64,000 nucleotides of DNA, from positions 2,237,001-2,301,000 of the forward strand of contig NZ_OY782764.1 of the NCBI RefSeq assembly GCF_963678225.1. Direction: 5' to 3'. Position 1 is the stretch's first letter. Each line of letters begins with the position of its first letter. Made by a program: the position numbers and the translations under genes. Positions 1-8,751 of this stretch are shown here, one piece after another. The notes beneath the pieces are model-generated. The model had not been told where the DNA came from, made no database searches, and saw only the letters and a program-made list of their open reading frames with translations. Origin of the DNA: an uncultured Cohaesibacter sp. (GTDB lineage Bacteria; Pseudomonadota; Alphaproteobacteria; Rhizobiales; Cohaesibacteraceae).

Positions 1-650
1 ACCTTTAGATCCGGGAAGTTCTGGCCGAACTGTTTGGCTGCTTCAAAATCAAGGAAGTGCGCATCGATCATGCCATTGTTCATGGCTGCAACGGCACTGT
101 TGTTATCGGGGAAACGTACCAGCTGGGCATCAGGGAAATGCTTCTGGGCATAGTCGTCCTGCAGCGTACCCTGAACGATACCAAGGCGCTTGTCTTTGAG
201 GCTCTCAATGGTGGTGAGCGAGGAATCTGCACTCAGAACCGAGAGGAAGCCTGCCAGATAGCCATCGGTGAAGTTGGCAACTTCCTTGCGTTTTGCAGTG
301 GTGCCGATAGCACCGACAGCAACGTCGAAGCGGCCGTTGGCAACGGACGGAATAAGGGCAGCAAAATCCTGGCCGACGAAGGTGACCTGATCTTTTTCAA
401 AACCGAGGCGGCTAGCGATATTCTGGAAAAATTCCACGTCAAAACCGGAGAAGGTTCCTTCTGCGGTGACAAAGGCATATGGCTTGGCATCGGACATGGT
501 GCCAACCATGATGGAATTCGGGTCGAGCAGATCATAGGGATTATCATCTGCAGCATTGGCGGGGACTGCAATAAAGGATACAAAGAGTCCTGACATCAGC
601 GCCATGCAGGAACGGCGGGTGAGTTTGCCGAGTGTTGTGGTGAGCTTCAT
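1..650 (-). CDS. ABC transporter substrate-binding protein, family 3 (3' part missing)
   Basis: Periplasmic solute-binding protein of the amino-acid/opine class. The frame reads from ATG at 650 to the window edge (about 216 codons, no stop), so the C-terminus is missing. It begins with a basic n-region, a hydrophobic core and an AxA site (VPANAAD), a normal signal peptide. Family 3 hallmarks follow: [23 protein letters not shown] and a two-lobe pattern with [21 protein letters not shown]-type bases lie just before the ATG. A LacI-type operator (757-770) lies about 107 bp upstream, shared with the divergent regulator. Beside fructosamine kinase and deglycase genes, the likely ligand is an Amadori compound such as fructose-lysine or a related opine (inference). 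The permease and ATPase genes should lie beyond the window start. Confidence 0.85.
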   Translation of the reverse strand, partial: MKLTTTLGKLTRRSCMALMSGLFVSFIAVPANAADDNPYDLLDPNSIMVGTMSDAKPYAFVTAEGTFSGFDVEFFQNIASRLGFEKDQVTFVGQDFAALIPSVANGRFDVAVGAIGTTAKRKEVANFTDGYLAGFLSVLSADSSLTTIESLKDKRLGIVQGTLQDDYAQKHFPDAQLVRFPDNNSAVAAMNNGMIDAHFLDFEAAKQFGQNFPDLK

Positions 651-756
651 GCTGTTCTCCATCGGATCTTTGCCGGTGTCCAAATAATCGAACGAATTTT
701 CCGGCAAAGTCGAATTTTGTTTCGAGTTTGGCGTTTATTAGGCCGATCCTTATTTG

Positions 757-770
757 TGAGACCGGTCTCA
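757..770. promoter_or_regulatory. LacI-family operator, perfect 14-bp palindrome
   Basis: TGAGACCGGTCTCA is a perfect palindrome with the central CG typical of LacI-family sites. It lies between the divergent binding-protein gene and the lacI-type gene. A near-identical copy occurs at 3997-4010 upstream of the deglycase gene, which supports it being the operator of the regulator encoded at 827. Confidence 0.75.
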
Positions 771-826
771 ATCAAAGACTATGATGAACTTGACTGCACG
801 TCAACTCATCTGTAGGCATTTAAATT

Positions 827-1894
827 ATGGAAAAAAAGAATCTGCATTCTTCGTCCGTGACTGTGGCCGATGTTGCCCGGCATGCGAACGTTTCAAAGTC
901 AACCGCAGCGCGTGTGCTCGGGGGCTATGGCGTAACGAGCGAAAAGGTGCGCGAACGCGTGCAGGCTTCGGCTAAAGCTCTGAAATATCGGCCGAATGAG
1001 CTGGCCCGCTCGATGACGACCGGAAAGTCGAAAACAATCGGCGTTGTTGTTGGGGATATTGAGAACTCATTCTTTGGTATCGCTGTGCGCAGCATCACCG
1101 ATGTGGCCAATGCCCATGGGTTCAATGTGATTCTGGCCAATTCCGACGAAAATTTCGATGTGGAACGTGAAGCTGTGAATGTTCTGGTGGGAAAACAGGT
1201 CGATGGTTTGATCGTTACACCCGCCAGCCGCTATGAGATTGGCCATCTGGAAAATCTAAAATCGGAGAATTGCAAGGTCGTGCTTTTCGACCGCGAGATT
1301 CCCAGCCTCGATATGGATACGGTTGTCAGTGATGATCAGGAAGCCGCCGCTGCCGTGACCAAACAGTTTCTGGACGCAGGGCACAGCCGTCTGGCTTTCG
1401 TGACTGCGACAGAGGAAAAAGACACCGATGCAGACGGTGCCTTGCATATTCCCACCTCATCGGTCGGGCGTCGTATTGAGGGCTTTCTCACCGCTTGCAA
1501 TGAGGGCGGCATTGCCAAAGAGGATAGCCGAATTGTGCTCAATTCCGATCCCAAGACAGGGCTCGGGGTTTCAATCAGTAAAATGCTGGATCAGCCCAAC
1601 CGGCCCACGGCCATTCTGGCCTCTGATAGTCATGTTGCTCTCGAGATCTTCAAACAGGCTCAGGAGCGCAATATCGAGATGCCGAGCCAGCTTTCTCTGA
1701 TCGCATTCCATAATGCCGATTGGACCGAGGTCACGCGTCCTGCCATCACGGTGGTGGATCAGCCCGTTGCCCAAATGGGCCGCTGGAGTGCAGAGCAGTT
1801 GATCAAGCGGATAGAAGGCTGCACCGAACCAGCTTTGCGGCATGTCATGAAAATGAAGGTGATCAATCGACAGTCGGTTGTGCCTCCGGCCTGA
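827..1894 (+). CDS. LacI-family transcriptional regulator of the fructosamine locus
   Basis: A 355-residue repressor with the standard LacI layout: N-terminal helix-turn-helix (VTVADVARHANVSKSTAARV, about residues 11-30), hinge helix with NELARSM, then a periplasmic-binding-protein-like effector domain (IGVVVGDIENSFF onward). It starts at ATG 827 with only a weak ribosome-binding site. It is divergent from the binding-protein gene and convergent with the kinase gene. The paired palindromes at 757 and 3997 fit a dimeric LacI protein controlling uptake and catabolism, probably with a phosphorylated Amadori compound as inducer (inference). E. coli uses a GntR-type regulator (FrlR) for the equivalent pathway, so a LacI protein here is a regulator swap. 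Confidence 0.9.
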   Translation: MEKKNLHSSSVTVADVARHANVSKSTAARVLGGYGVTSEKVRERVQASAKALKYRPNELARSMTTGKSKTIGVVVGDIENSFFGIAVRSITDVANAHGFNVILANSDENFDVEREAVNVLVGKQVDGLIVTPASRYEIGHLENLKSENCKVVLFDREIPSLDMDTVVSDDQEAAAAVTKQFLDAGHSRLAFVTATEEKDTDADGALHIPTSSVGRRIEGFLTACNEGGIAKEDSRIVLNSDPKTGLGVSISKMLDQPNRPTAILASDSHVALEIFKQAQERNIEMPSQLSLIAFHNADWTEVTRPAITVVDQPVAQMGRWSAEQLIKRIEGCTEPALRHVMKMKVINRQSVVPPA

Positions 1895-1987
1895 TGGAAG
1901 GGGAGAGGCGGCCCGGCATGTGCGGCTTTAACACCACATGCAGGGGATAGCATGCCTTTTCGGGAGAAAATGCCGGACCGATGAGTG

Positions 1988-2016
1988 ACCCCGCCCTTTG
2001 AGACGGGGTGTTTTTT
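1988..2016 (+). terminator. Rho-independent terminator after lacI-type gene
   Basis: Stem ACCCCG (1988-1993) pairs with CGGGGT (2004-2009) and runs into a T tract (2009-2016). It lies between the convergent regulator and kinase genes; the T run ends at the kinase stop codon. Confidence 0.75.
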
Positions 2017-2858
2017 CAAGAAACCTTGTAGGGATAGCCGAAGGCGCCGAAGCGGGTGCAGGTGTCGGCTGCAAAGCTGGCTGCGTCATCCAGTGATTGT
2101 TCAACGCTATGTCCCATCAGAATACCGCTGATATAGGCGGCAATGAAGGAATCGCCAGCACCCAGAGTATCGGTCACTTCAACCGGCTTGATGCCCTGAC
2201 GATAGCGTTTGCCATCCACGTTCCAGAAGGCACCATCCGAACCACGGGTCACACCCACGGTCGAAACACCCAATCCTGAGACGGTGTCGATGAGATCATC
2301 AATACCCTTGTCATCCAGCTCTGAGCCGGAAAAGAAGGCCATGGTGATATAGGGAGCAACACTCTTCACATACTCGACGTCGTGAAAAGAGGAAAAGTCG
2401 AAGGAGACGGTGCTCGCTCTTTCGCGGATCTTGGGCAGTTCATTTTCCAGATAACTGAAAACCGAGGTATGGACACAGCCATATTCCTCGACAGCTGCAA
2501 GGTCTTTCTCTTCCATGCGCAGCGCCAACCGGCGCTGGATGCCGCCCTTGTTGGAGCCCAGAAATACCCGGTCACCCTTGTCGTCAAGATGCACAACCGC
2601 CTTGCCGTTTTCGCCGCAAGCCTTGCGCAGGCGCTCGATCCAGATGTTTTCAGCGGCAAGGCTCTTGGCGACATGCTCGCCTTCCACATCATTGCCGACA
2701 AGCCCGATATATCCAGCTTTCTGGAGGCCAAACCGTTTGGCCAGCACAGCAACATTAAGAGCATTCCCACCGGGAAAGAATTCATTGCGGTCTTTATAGA
2801 AGTCGACAACATTGTCGCCGATGCCCAGAAGGGAAGCTTTATTTTCTGAGAGTGTCAT
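2016..2858 (-). CDS. frlD: PfkB-family sugar kinase, FrlD-like fructosamine kinase
   Basis: PfkB/ribokinase-type kinase of 280 residues, predicted to phosphorylate the C6 hydroxyl of the sugar moiety of an Amadori product (fructose-lysine 6-kinase type). The N-terminal substrate motif reads GIGDNVVD with FFPGGNALNVAV. The C-terminal PfkB signature is DTLGAGDSFIAAY, with the anion-hole GAGD and catalytic Asp. These segments resemble E. coli FrlD more closely than generic ribokinases. ATG 2858 is chosen; an in-frame TTG at 2909 would add 17 hydrophilic residues and looks less likely. The gene lies 105 bp downstream of the deglycase gene on the same strand. The exact amine substrate is not determined. 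Confidence 0.82.
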   Translation of the reverse strand: MTLSENKASLLGIGDNVVDFYKDRNEFFPGGNALNVAVLAKRFGLQKAGYIGLVGNDVEGEHVAKSLAAENIWIERLRKACGENGKAVVHLDDKGDRVFLGSNKGGIQRRLALRMEEKDLAAVEEYGCVHTSVFSYLENELPKIRERASTVSFDFSSFHDVEYVKSVAPYITMAFFSGSELDDKGIDDLIDTVSGLGVSTVGVTRGSDGAFWNVDGKRYRQGIKPVEVTDTLGAGDSFIAAYISGILMGHSVEQSLDDAASFAADTCTRFGAFGYPYKVS

Positions 2859-2963
2859 TGAAGGGCTTTCAAATTCGGTCTTGTCTTTAGAATTGCTTGC
2901 TTTGGGCAAGAAAGTAAAGAACGGGCAGGAGACCAGAGGGGAAAGCCCCCCGCCCGAAGGGAA

Positions 2964-3947
2964 TCAATATTCCATACGCCACATATAGCGGCGAACGGTG
3001 AGCGGGTGACCGCGGCTGTCACTGAGTTCGACGGCATAAACGCGCAGAACCAGATTGAACATGATCGGCGTCAGATATTCGGCAGCGTCTCCAGCGATGG
3101 CTTCTAGGCCGAAATCTTCCGCGTCGAGAACCGTCAGGCGCTTGGAATATTTCTCGGCAAAAGCCAGTGCGCGTTCATCCATCTTGCGTGCATTGCCAAG
3201 GCCTTTGAGAATGATGATTGGCGTGTCGAAATCGGTGATTTCAAACGGGCCGTGGAAATATTCACCCGAATGGATGCAAGCCGAATGAACCCACTGCATT
3301 TCCTGTAGCAGGCAGATGGCGAAGGCATAGGCGGTGGAATGGTTGGAGCCCGAAGCCATGGTGTAGATGACCGGTTCGCGCTTGTGGGATTCTCCAAAAT
3401 CGGACGCCGCGGCGGCGTATTTTTCCTTCAGCTTTTCGCCCATCTCATGCAGCGCGGGCACAGCCTTGCTGACCTGCGCATATTTGCTGTTGCCTTCCAG
3501 CTTGTCGAGAATGCCAAAGACCAGCAGCAGCAGCATGACCGAATTGTGCTTGCTGGTTACTGCCAGCGGGTCCCATTCATAAAAGACGGTGTTCTCGGTT
3601 GCCTTATCCAGGGGAGAATCTGCCAGATTGGTCAGCGAGATGGTCAGCGCGCCAGCCTTGCGGGCATATTCGGTGGCTGCGACGGTTTCAGGGGTGTTGC
3701 CTGAATGGGAGCAGGTGATGACCAAGGAGTCTTTGCCAAGGCGCACCGGAGCGCGGGACAGGAACTCGGCAGAGCTATAGCCATAAGAGGCGATGGATTT
3801 GGCCTCGCGGTCAACGACATACTGACCTTCCTGCAAAAGAGCATAGGACCCGCCACATGCTACAAAATAGATTTCACGGATGGTGCCGCGCGCAGCAACC
3901 GCAGCGATCGCTTCTTCCAGACCGTAGTTCTTGACTTGATCGTTCAT
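2964..3947 (-). CDS. frlB: SIS-domain sugar isomerase, FrlB-like fructosamine-6-phosphate deglycase
   Basis: Double SIS-domain protein of 327 residues, as in GlmS isomerase domains and FrlB. It would cleave a 6-phosphofructose-amino acid to glucose 6-phosphate and the free amine. Visible motifs are IYFVACGGS (sugar-phosphate loop), CSHSGNTPET, LTNLADSP, IYTMASGSN and HSGEYFHGPFEI, which holds the conserved Glu and His. The C-terminus RRYMWRMEY parallels FrlB. ATG 3947 is preceded by AAGGA at good spacing. An operator palindrome lies about 50 bp upstream (3997-4010). It is probably co-transcribed with the kinase gene downstream. Assignment rests on sequence likeness to FrlB plus the kinase partner. 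Confidence 0.82.
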   Translation of the reverse strand: MNDQVKNYGLEEAIAAVAARGTIREIYFVACGGSYALLQEGQYVVDREAKSIASYGYSSAEFLSRAPVRLGKDSLVITCSHSGNTPETVAATEYARKAGALTISLTNLADSPLDKATENTVFYEWDPLAVTSKHNSVMLLLLVFGILDKLEGNSKYAQVSKAVPALHEMGEKLKEKYAAAASDFGESHKREPVIYTMASGSNHSTAYAFAICLLQEMQWVHSACIHSGEYFHGPFEITDFDTPIIILKGLGNARKMDERALAFAEKYSKRLTVLDAEDFGLEAIAGDAAEYLTPIMFNLVLRVYAVELSDSRGHPLTVRRYMWRMEY

Positions 3948-3996
3948 ACCGAAATCCTTAGTGACATTATATGATGTCTTGTAACTAATCTGCTAT

Positions 3997-4010
3997 TGAG
4001 ACCGGTGTCA
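3997..4010. promoter_or_regulatory. LacI-family operator upstream of the deglycase gene
   Basis: TGAGACCGGTGTCA matches the palindrome at 757-770 at 13 of 14 positions, and the symmetry extends outward (ATTGAG...GTCAAT, with one mismatch). It lies about 50 bp before the deglycase start. The region 3948-4305 otherwise contains only this site and the terminator at 4189-4211. Confidence 0.72.
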
Positions 4011-4188
4011 ATATTGCAAAACCGGCATTTTTTGGCAAGAAGAAAGAAAATTTCATTCACTTGTTAGGAATGGCTCACATGCCGATCACGCGGCCGGGTT
4101 CATGCGTAGGGGGGCTGACGCTGGGCACGGGAAGGGAGCTTGACGGCAGCCAACGGGAGATTTGAGCCTGCAGATTGCACTACGGGCA

Positions 4189-4211
4189 AAAAGAAAGGGG
4201 CACAAGGCCCC
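4189..4211 (-). terminator. Probable terminator of the patB-DUF3737 operon
   Basis: On the minus strand GGGGC pairs with GCCCC around a 5-nt loop (4197-4211) and is followed by TTTCTTTTT. It lies about 95 bp beyond the patB stop codon. Confidence 0.55.
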
Positions 4212-4305
4212 GTGAGTTTTTGCTGTCAGAAGGGCGGGGCGATTGCCTGCTCTTCTTGTGGATCATTGGCCCGAATGACATGGAAACAGGCCATTGGTTA
4301 TCTGA

Positions 4306-5469
4306 CTACCTGGTCAAAACCGTCTGCATACGCTCAAGGCCATCAAGCAATTGTGCTCGCGGACAGGCCATGTTGAGGCGGATGAAGCCTTCACCTGCTG
4401 CGCCATAGAGGGTGCCACTATTGACCAGCAGGTGGCCGTCTGTCGCGAGTTGCGCCTCGATGGCGTCAGAGGAAAGGGAAAGCGCGCGGCAATCGATCCA
4501 GGCCAGATAGGTGGCCTCCTGCCGTGTCAGGCGTAAGGTCGGCATATTACTTGCGATGAAGTCCGAAACGGTCTGGTAATTTGCCAGCAGATAGCCTCGC
4601 AGTTCATCAAGCCAGCCGCCGCCTTCACAATAGGCCGCGATCAGGGCTGTCACGCCGAAGGGATTGACGTCGCAGACCTCGTGAATGTTGATCGCCTTGT
4701 CGATGCGGTTGCGCAGTTCTTCATCTGTTACGACAATATTGGCGATCTGCAATCCGGCAATATTGAAGGCCTTGCTGGGCGAGGTGCAGGTCACAGATGC
4801 GGACAGGAATTCCGGCTTGATGGTGGCGAAGGGGTGATGTACATGGCCAGGGAAGGTCAGATCGCAGTGGATCTCGTCACTTACCACGGTCACACCATGC
4901 CGCAGGCAGATGTCTCCGATGCGGCTGAGTTCCTCGACGCTCCAGCTGCGCCCCACCGGATTATGCGGATTGCATAAAAGCATCACATGCACATCCGGTT
5001 CGGCGGCCTTGGCTTCCAGATCCTCAAAGTCGATGACAAAGCGTCCATCGTCACCGGCAATGAGCACATTTTCCAATGGCGTGCAGCCCATATTGGCGAT
5101 GGAAGAGAAAAAGCAGTTATAGACCGGCGTCTGGATCAGTACCCGCTCACCCGGTCGTGTCAGAGCCTTGAGGACCGCCGAAATGGCTGGAACCACGCCC
5201 GATGTATAGATCACCCAGTCACGCTTGATTGAGAAGCCGTGACGGCTGGTAAACCATGCATCTAGGGCCTCATAATAGGTGTCGGGCACCTTGGTATAAC
5301 CGAAGACCCCATGGGCGACCCGGTCGGAAAGCGCCGCGATAATGGCTGGTGCCGTGCGGAAGTCCATATCTGCTACCCACATGGGCAGGCTTTGCGGATC
5401 ATCCGAGCTGTCCCACTTGTAAGATCCGCTGCCGCGTCTGGGAATGATGACATCAAATTGCGAGGGCAT
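4306..5469 (-). CDS. patB: PatB/MalY-type PLP enzyme (cystathionine beta-lyase-like aminotransferase fold)
   Basis: Fold-type I PLP enzyme of 387 residues. The MalY/PatB subfamily begins with a PMWVADMDF motif, seen here near residue 30. Other features are the GVFGYT segment, LCNPHNPVGR (Asn contacting PLP), VVSDEIHCDL (Asp-Glu-Ile-His) and the Schiff-base lysine in SPSKAFNIAG. Family members cleave C-S bonds of cystathionine or cysteine conjugates, and MalY also moonlights in regulation. ATG 5469 lies 3 bp after the stop of the upstream DUF3737 gene, so the two are translationally coupled. The actual sulfur substrate is unknown. Confidence 0.88.
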   Translation of the reverse strand: MPSQFDVIIPRRGSGSYKWDSSDDPQSLPMWVADMDFRTAPAIIAALSDRVAHGVFGYTKVPDTYYEALDAWFTSRHGFSIKRDWVIYTSGVVPAISAVLKALTRPGERVLIQTPVYNCFFSSIANMGCTPLENVLIAGDDGRFVIDFEDLEAKAAEPDVHVMLLCNPHNPVGRSWSVEELSRIGDICLRHGVTVVSDEIHCDLTFPGHVHHPFATIKPEFLSASVTCTSPSKAFNIAGLQIANIVVTDEELRNRIDKAINIHEVCDVNPFGVTALIAAYCEGGGWLDELRGYLLANYQTVSDFIASNMPTLRLTRQEATYLAWIDCRALSLSSDAIEAQLATDGHLLVNSGTLYGAAGEGFIRLNMACPRAQLLDGLERMQTVLTR

Positions 5470-5472
5470 GGC

Positions 5473-6348
5473 TTACGCTACATCCTGAAGCTCGGTTTCG
5501 ATGGAGCAGGCCCCCGGAGTGATGCAATTCTCGTCGATGATGATCTCGCCGATGCTGCGGGCCTTGATGCTGCCGCTCTTGGGATTCTTGATGCTGGTGA
5601 TGTCGGTCTTGATGTCGGCCGTCAGCGTAGCATATTCAAAACACAGATCCGTGTCTTCCATGCGACAATTTTCCATCACCAGATCCTGCGCATAGCAAAG
5701 CGGTTGCTCGCCACGAATGGTGCAATTGACCAGACGCAGATTCTTCGAGTGCCAGCCGAGATATTCCCCTTCGATCACACTGTCATAGACCGTCACATTT
5801 TCTGCCCCCCAAAAAGCATCCTTGGAGGCAAGATGGGAATTGCGAATGGTGACATTCTTGGCGTCCTGAAAGGAATAATTGCCTTGCAGTGTCATGGCGT
5901 CGATCTCGATCTCTTCGCAGTTCATGAAGACATAGTCCGCACCCTTCAGCGTCACATTATCGAGGGTGATGTGATCGCAGGTCCAAAGCGTTTCTCCGGC
6001 ATTGGGGAAACGGGTATTTTCGATGGTGAGATGGGAAACCCGGCGGAACATCTTGGGCGCTTCAATGGTGCAGTTGCGCATGGTCAGGTCCTGCGTGTAC
6101 CAGATGGCCGCGCGGGCATAGACGGTAAACAGGCTATCCTCGATCAACACCCGTTCGCTATGCCAGACAGGATATTTGCCCATGAAGTCGCACCCGCGGA
6201 TCACGATGTCATGGCTATGCTTGAGGGGGGATTCTCCAGGGTAGAAGCGGACATGATCAAGTTCGGTTTCACCAAGGGCATAAAGAGGGCGTTCGCCCTC
6301 ATAGAAACGGTCTTCAATTCTGTTTTTTGTCGTGATCTTGCTTGTCAT
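5473..6348 (-). CDS. DUF3737 right-handed beta-helix protein
   Basis: A 291-residue protein built from degenerate beta-helix rungs (DLTMRNCTIEA, HLTIENTRFPN, NVTIRNSHLAS, NVTVYDSVIEG, LRLVNCTIRGE), matching the DUF3737 family. No signal peptide is visible. The family has no firmly established activity; the fold suggests carbohydrate binding or a scaffold. ATG 6348 begins MTSKITTKN and precedes the conserved RFYEGERPLYAL; the longer upstream frame has poor protein character. Its tight linkage to patB suggests a joint metabolic role. I recognise the family but not a function. Confidence 0.8.
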   Translation of the reverse strand: MTSKITTKNRIEDRFYEGERPLYALGETELDHVRFYPGESPLKHSHDIVIRGCDFMGKYPVWHSERVLIEDSLFTVYARAAIWYTQDLTMRNCTIEAPKMFRRVSHLTIENTRFPNAGETLWTCDHITLDNVTLKGADYVFMNCEEIEIDAMTLQGNYSFQDAKNVTIRNSHLASKDAFWGAENVTVYDSVIEGEYLGWHSKNLRLVNCTIRGEQPLCYAQDLVMENCRMEDTDLCFEYATLTADIKTDITSIKNPKSGSIKARSIGEIIIDENCITPGACSIETELQDVA

Positions 6349-6651
6349 TTCGGATCTGGTTTCTTGTTTGCGACAGAAGCTGCAACGGACAAAGGAAGCC
6401 TTGCTGGGTGCTTGGCGTGTCCGGTTGCTTGCTATCAATGCTTGGGTGGTCCTCATTGACCGCTCCGCTTCAGCGCTTGGGTCCAAGGGTTGGTATGGTG
6501 CGAATTTAGGACAGATCCGAATGCCCGTGTAGGTGTCTGAAAGAACAACCAAATATGAATACAGCTCATCAATCTTTTGTGATCTGCCTCGTTGTCCCGC
6601 CTATCGATGGATGGGGCTCAATCACTCAGTCAAAGGGCGGGGAAGGGCTGA

Positions 6652-6689
6652 ACAAAGAAACACCGCAAAGGCAGTGCCGATGCGGTGTT
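6652..6689 (-). terminator. Rho-independent terminator after secreted cupin gene
   Basis: AACACCGCA (6659-6667) and TGCGGTGTT (6681-6689) form a 9-bp stem. Read on the minus strand it is followed by TTTCTTTGTT. The rest of the 6349-6744 spacer holds no recognisable gene. Confidence 0.65.
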
Positions 6690-6744
6690 CTAAAAGCGGA
6701 TTGTTCAGCAATAGCGCACCCGGGGCAGCGCCAGCCGAAAAGCT

Positions 6745-7218
6745 TTAGTTAGCTGCTTCAGGATTATATTGATCATCGGTCACGGCATCCATCCAATTGA
6801 CATTCTTGCCTTCCTCAAACTGCTGGATGGCATAATGAGTGACAGAGCTTGAATCGGTTGCCCCATGCCAGTGTTTGACATCTGGTGGGCACCAGATAAC
6901 GTCACCGGCTTCCATGACAAGGCGTTCCTTGCCTTCTTCCTGCACCCAGCCGCGGCCTTCGGTAACAACAAGCATCTGGCCTGCTGGATGGGTGTGCCAG
7001 TTGGAGCGTGCATTTGGCAGGAAGGTTACCTTGCCTGCGTTGACGACGAACGGATCTTCGTTGTTAAAAATCATTTCAACATATGCCGTGCCGGTGAAAT
7101 TCTCTTCCGGGGCAATCATGCCCTTGCGGTCGCTGCCGGAAAATTTCTCCATGCCTTGGGCGAACGCGCCCGTGCTGATCAAAAGGGCTGTGAGGGTAAT
7201 GGCTGTTTTCTTGAACAT
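6745..7218 (-). CDS. Secreted single-domain cupin protein
   Basis: A 157-residue cupin. It starts at ATG 7218 behind a strong AAGGAG site and carries a signal peptide ending near TGAFAQG. The metal-binding cupin motif 1 is visible as [13 protein letters not shown] plus a Glu, and motif 2 as GDVIWCPPDVKHWHG. Such small cupins often appear next to carboxymuconolactone decarboxylase-like proteins and quinone or aldo-keto chemistry, as here; a closely similar cytosolic cupin is encoded at 11828. Catalytic activity cannot be deduced. It is periplasmic by its leader and probably binds a divalent metal through the histidines. Confidence 0.85.
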   Translation of the reverse strand: MFKKTAITLTALLISTGAFAQGMEKFSGSDRKGMIAPEENFTGTAYVEMIFNNEDPFVVNAGKVTFLPNARSNWHTHPAGQMLVVTEGRGWVQEEGKERLVMEAGDVIWCPPDVKHWHGATDSSSVTHYAIQQFEEGKNVNWMDAVTDDQYNPEAAN

Positions 7219-7433
7219 AGGGTGGTCTCCTTGTTGGTGATAATGCGCCAGCAAGGCGATCTTCTCGTCGCCGTTGTCTGAGGCCAGGCCTCCGACGGCG
7301 GATGGCTGCTCTGCCCAAGCAATCTTCCGTCGTCAGACAACTGCCGTGGCTTTCACGCCAGCTGCCCTTAGAAGATAGGAGCAAGCACGGCTTGAATTAA
7401 TGACCCGCTCTTTGCTAACTCCTATGATCAAAT

Positions 7434-7459
7434 TTCATGAATAACGCGTCAATCATGAA
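7434..7459. promoter_or_regulatory. Inverted repeat with two TCATGA cores
   Basis: TTCATGA and TCATGAA arms are separated by 12 bases, about 220 bp upstream of the secreted cupin start. The same core recurs in many nearby intergenic gaps. The spacer 7219-7611 otherwise holds only the terminator at 7521-7556. Confidence 0.35.
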
Positions 7460-7520
7460 TCTGGTAACGTAATTGTGAACTGGCACCTTCTCAGAAAGGC
7501 TGGTCGGGCCACGTCAGCAA

Positions 7521-7556
7521 AGAAAAGCCCCGGAGCCTTGAAAAGGGACCGGGGCT
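7521..7556 (-). terminator. Rho-independent terminator after SDR gene
   Basis: AGCCCCGG (7526-7533) pairs with CCGGGGCT (7549-7556). On the minus strand the stem is followed by TTTTCTTT. It lies 56 bp past the SDR stop codon. Confidence 0.75.
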
Positions 7557-7611
7557 GGATTGCTTGGTCAATTCTCCTGTTTTGCCCTGAAGTGAGGGCA
7601 GCGAGAAAATC

Positions 7612-8358
7612 TTATTCAGGCTGAACCGTCGGGCGGAACAGAATCTCGCTGACATCCACATTGGCTGGCTGCGAAATGGCGAAGGAAACCATGTCGGCCA
7701 TGGTGCTGGCCGGAACGCCGATCTCGCCCACGATATCGCGCACGGCATCACCAAGACCCGGCTCGGAGATATGCTGTGTCAGTTCGGTGTTCACGGCACC
7801 CGGGGAAATGACCGTCACGCGGATGTCGTACGGTTTGACTTCCTTGCGCAGGCTTTCGGAAAGCGAACGCACGGCGTGCTTGGTGGCACAATAGACTGCG
7901 CCATTGGCCACACTGATATGGCCATAAACGGAAGAAACGTTGATCACCTGGCCGGATTTCTGCTCCTTGAAGTAGGGCAGGGCGGCCGCGATACCATAAA
8001 GGGTGCCCTTCAGGTTCACATCGATCATCTGTTCCCATTCGTCGATCTTCTGGCTCTCCAGCGGAGAAAGCGGCATCAGGCCGGCATTGTTGAAGATCAC
8101 GTCGATCTTGCCATAGGTCTTGACGGCTGTGTCAACCAGCTTCTTCACATCATCCAGCTTGGTCACGTCGGTGGCCACAGCGGTTGCGCTGCCGCCTGCG
8201 GCGGTGATATCGGCAACCAGCTTTTCAAGGCGATCGGCGCGGCGTGCGCCCACGACAACCTTGGCACCTTGTGCCGCAAGAGATTTTGCCGTGGCTTCAC
8301 CCATGCCGCTGGATGCGCCAGTGATGACGATAACCTTGTCTTTGATACGCTCTGTCAT
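7612..8358 (-). CDS. Short-chain dehydrogenase/reductase (classical SDR)
   Basis: NAD(P)-dependent oxidoreductase of 248 residues. It shows the glycine-rich [10 protein letters not shown] motif, the NNAG motif after IDVIF, the catalytic Ser in INVSSVYG and YCATK as the Tyr-x3-Lys pair. ARRADR after the second beta strand suggests NADPH preference. ATG 8358 follows AGGAGGGAAG. It lies 24 bp downstream of the cyclophilin-like gene on the same strand, so the two form an operon facing the LysR gene at 9165, which probably regulates them. The substrate is unknown; the group (YdfG/YwfD-like) acts on small carbonyls. Confidence 0.88.
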   Translation of the reverse strand: MTERIKDKVIVITGASSGMGEATAKSLAAQGAKVVVGARRADRLEKLVADITAAGGSATAVATDVTKLDDVKKLVDTAVKTYGKIDVIFNNAGLMPLSPLESQKIDEWEQMIDVNLKGTLYGIAAALPYFKEQKSGQVINVSSVYGHISVANGAVYCATKHAVRSLSESLRKEVKPYDIRVTVISPGAVNTELTQHISEPGLGDAVRDIVGEIGVPASTMADMVSFAISQPANVDVSEILFRPTVQPE

Positions 8359-8382
8359 TTGTCTTCCCTCCTTGTTGATCTG

Positions 8383-8751
8383 TTAGTCGGCGATCTCCAG
8401 ACGGGCTTTGAAGGTGCCGTTCTGGAGCAGCAGATCCATGCCGCCTTCAATCTTGCCCAGACGAACCAGACCGCTGGCACTGGGGAAAGATTTATAGAAG
8501 ATCGCCAGATTGCCCCATGGGGCATAGTAGGTGATATCGCCAATGGACGCCGCATAGCTGCGCGGCGCTCCGTCCGTGCTCAGTTTTCCGGGCAGGTCGG
8601 CGACTTTTTCGGTGCGACTATAATCGCTCAGCGATAGCTCGAGCGGCATCATCGCTGCAAAATCACGTCCTGAGGGCGTGTCATCCAGAACAGCTGTTAC
8701 AGTTTCAGCACCAACCGTGATAAGGATTTTTGTTCCTGCTTTGGTGGACAT
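8383..8751 (-). CDS. Cyclophilin-like fold protein, cytosolic
   Basis: A 122-residue protein of the bacterial cyclophilin-like fold family (as in TM1367-type structures), recognised by ITYYAPWGNLAIFY, the RDFAAMMPLELSLSDY segment and a C-terminal KARLEI strand. It lacks a signal peptide, unlike its three relatives in this window. ATG 8751 is used; an upstream in-frame TTG at 8784 is less likely. No peptidyl-prolyl isomerase activity is established for this family. It forms a two-gene operon with the downstream SDR. Confidence 0.8.
   Translation of the reverse strand: MSTKAGTKILITVGAETVTAVLDDTPSGRDFAAMMPLELSLSDYSRTEKVADLPGKLSTDGAPRSYAASIGDITYYAPWGNLAIFYKSFPSASGLVRLGKIEGGMDLLLQNGTFKARLEIAD

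Noticed and set aside
5311-6459. Plus-strand frame of 382 codons opposite DUF3737 and patB
   Set aside because: It overlaps two coupled genes on the other strand and lacks protein character.
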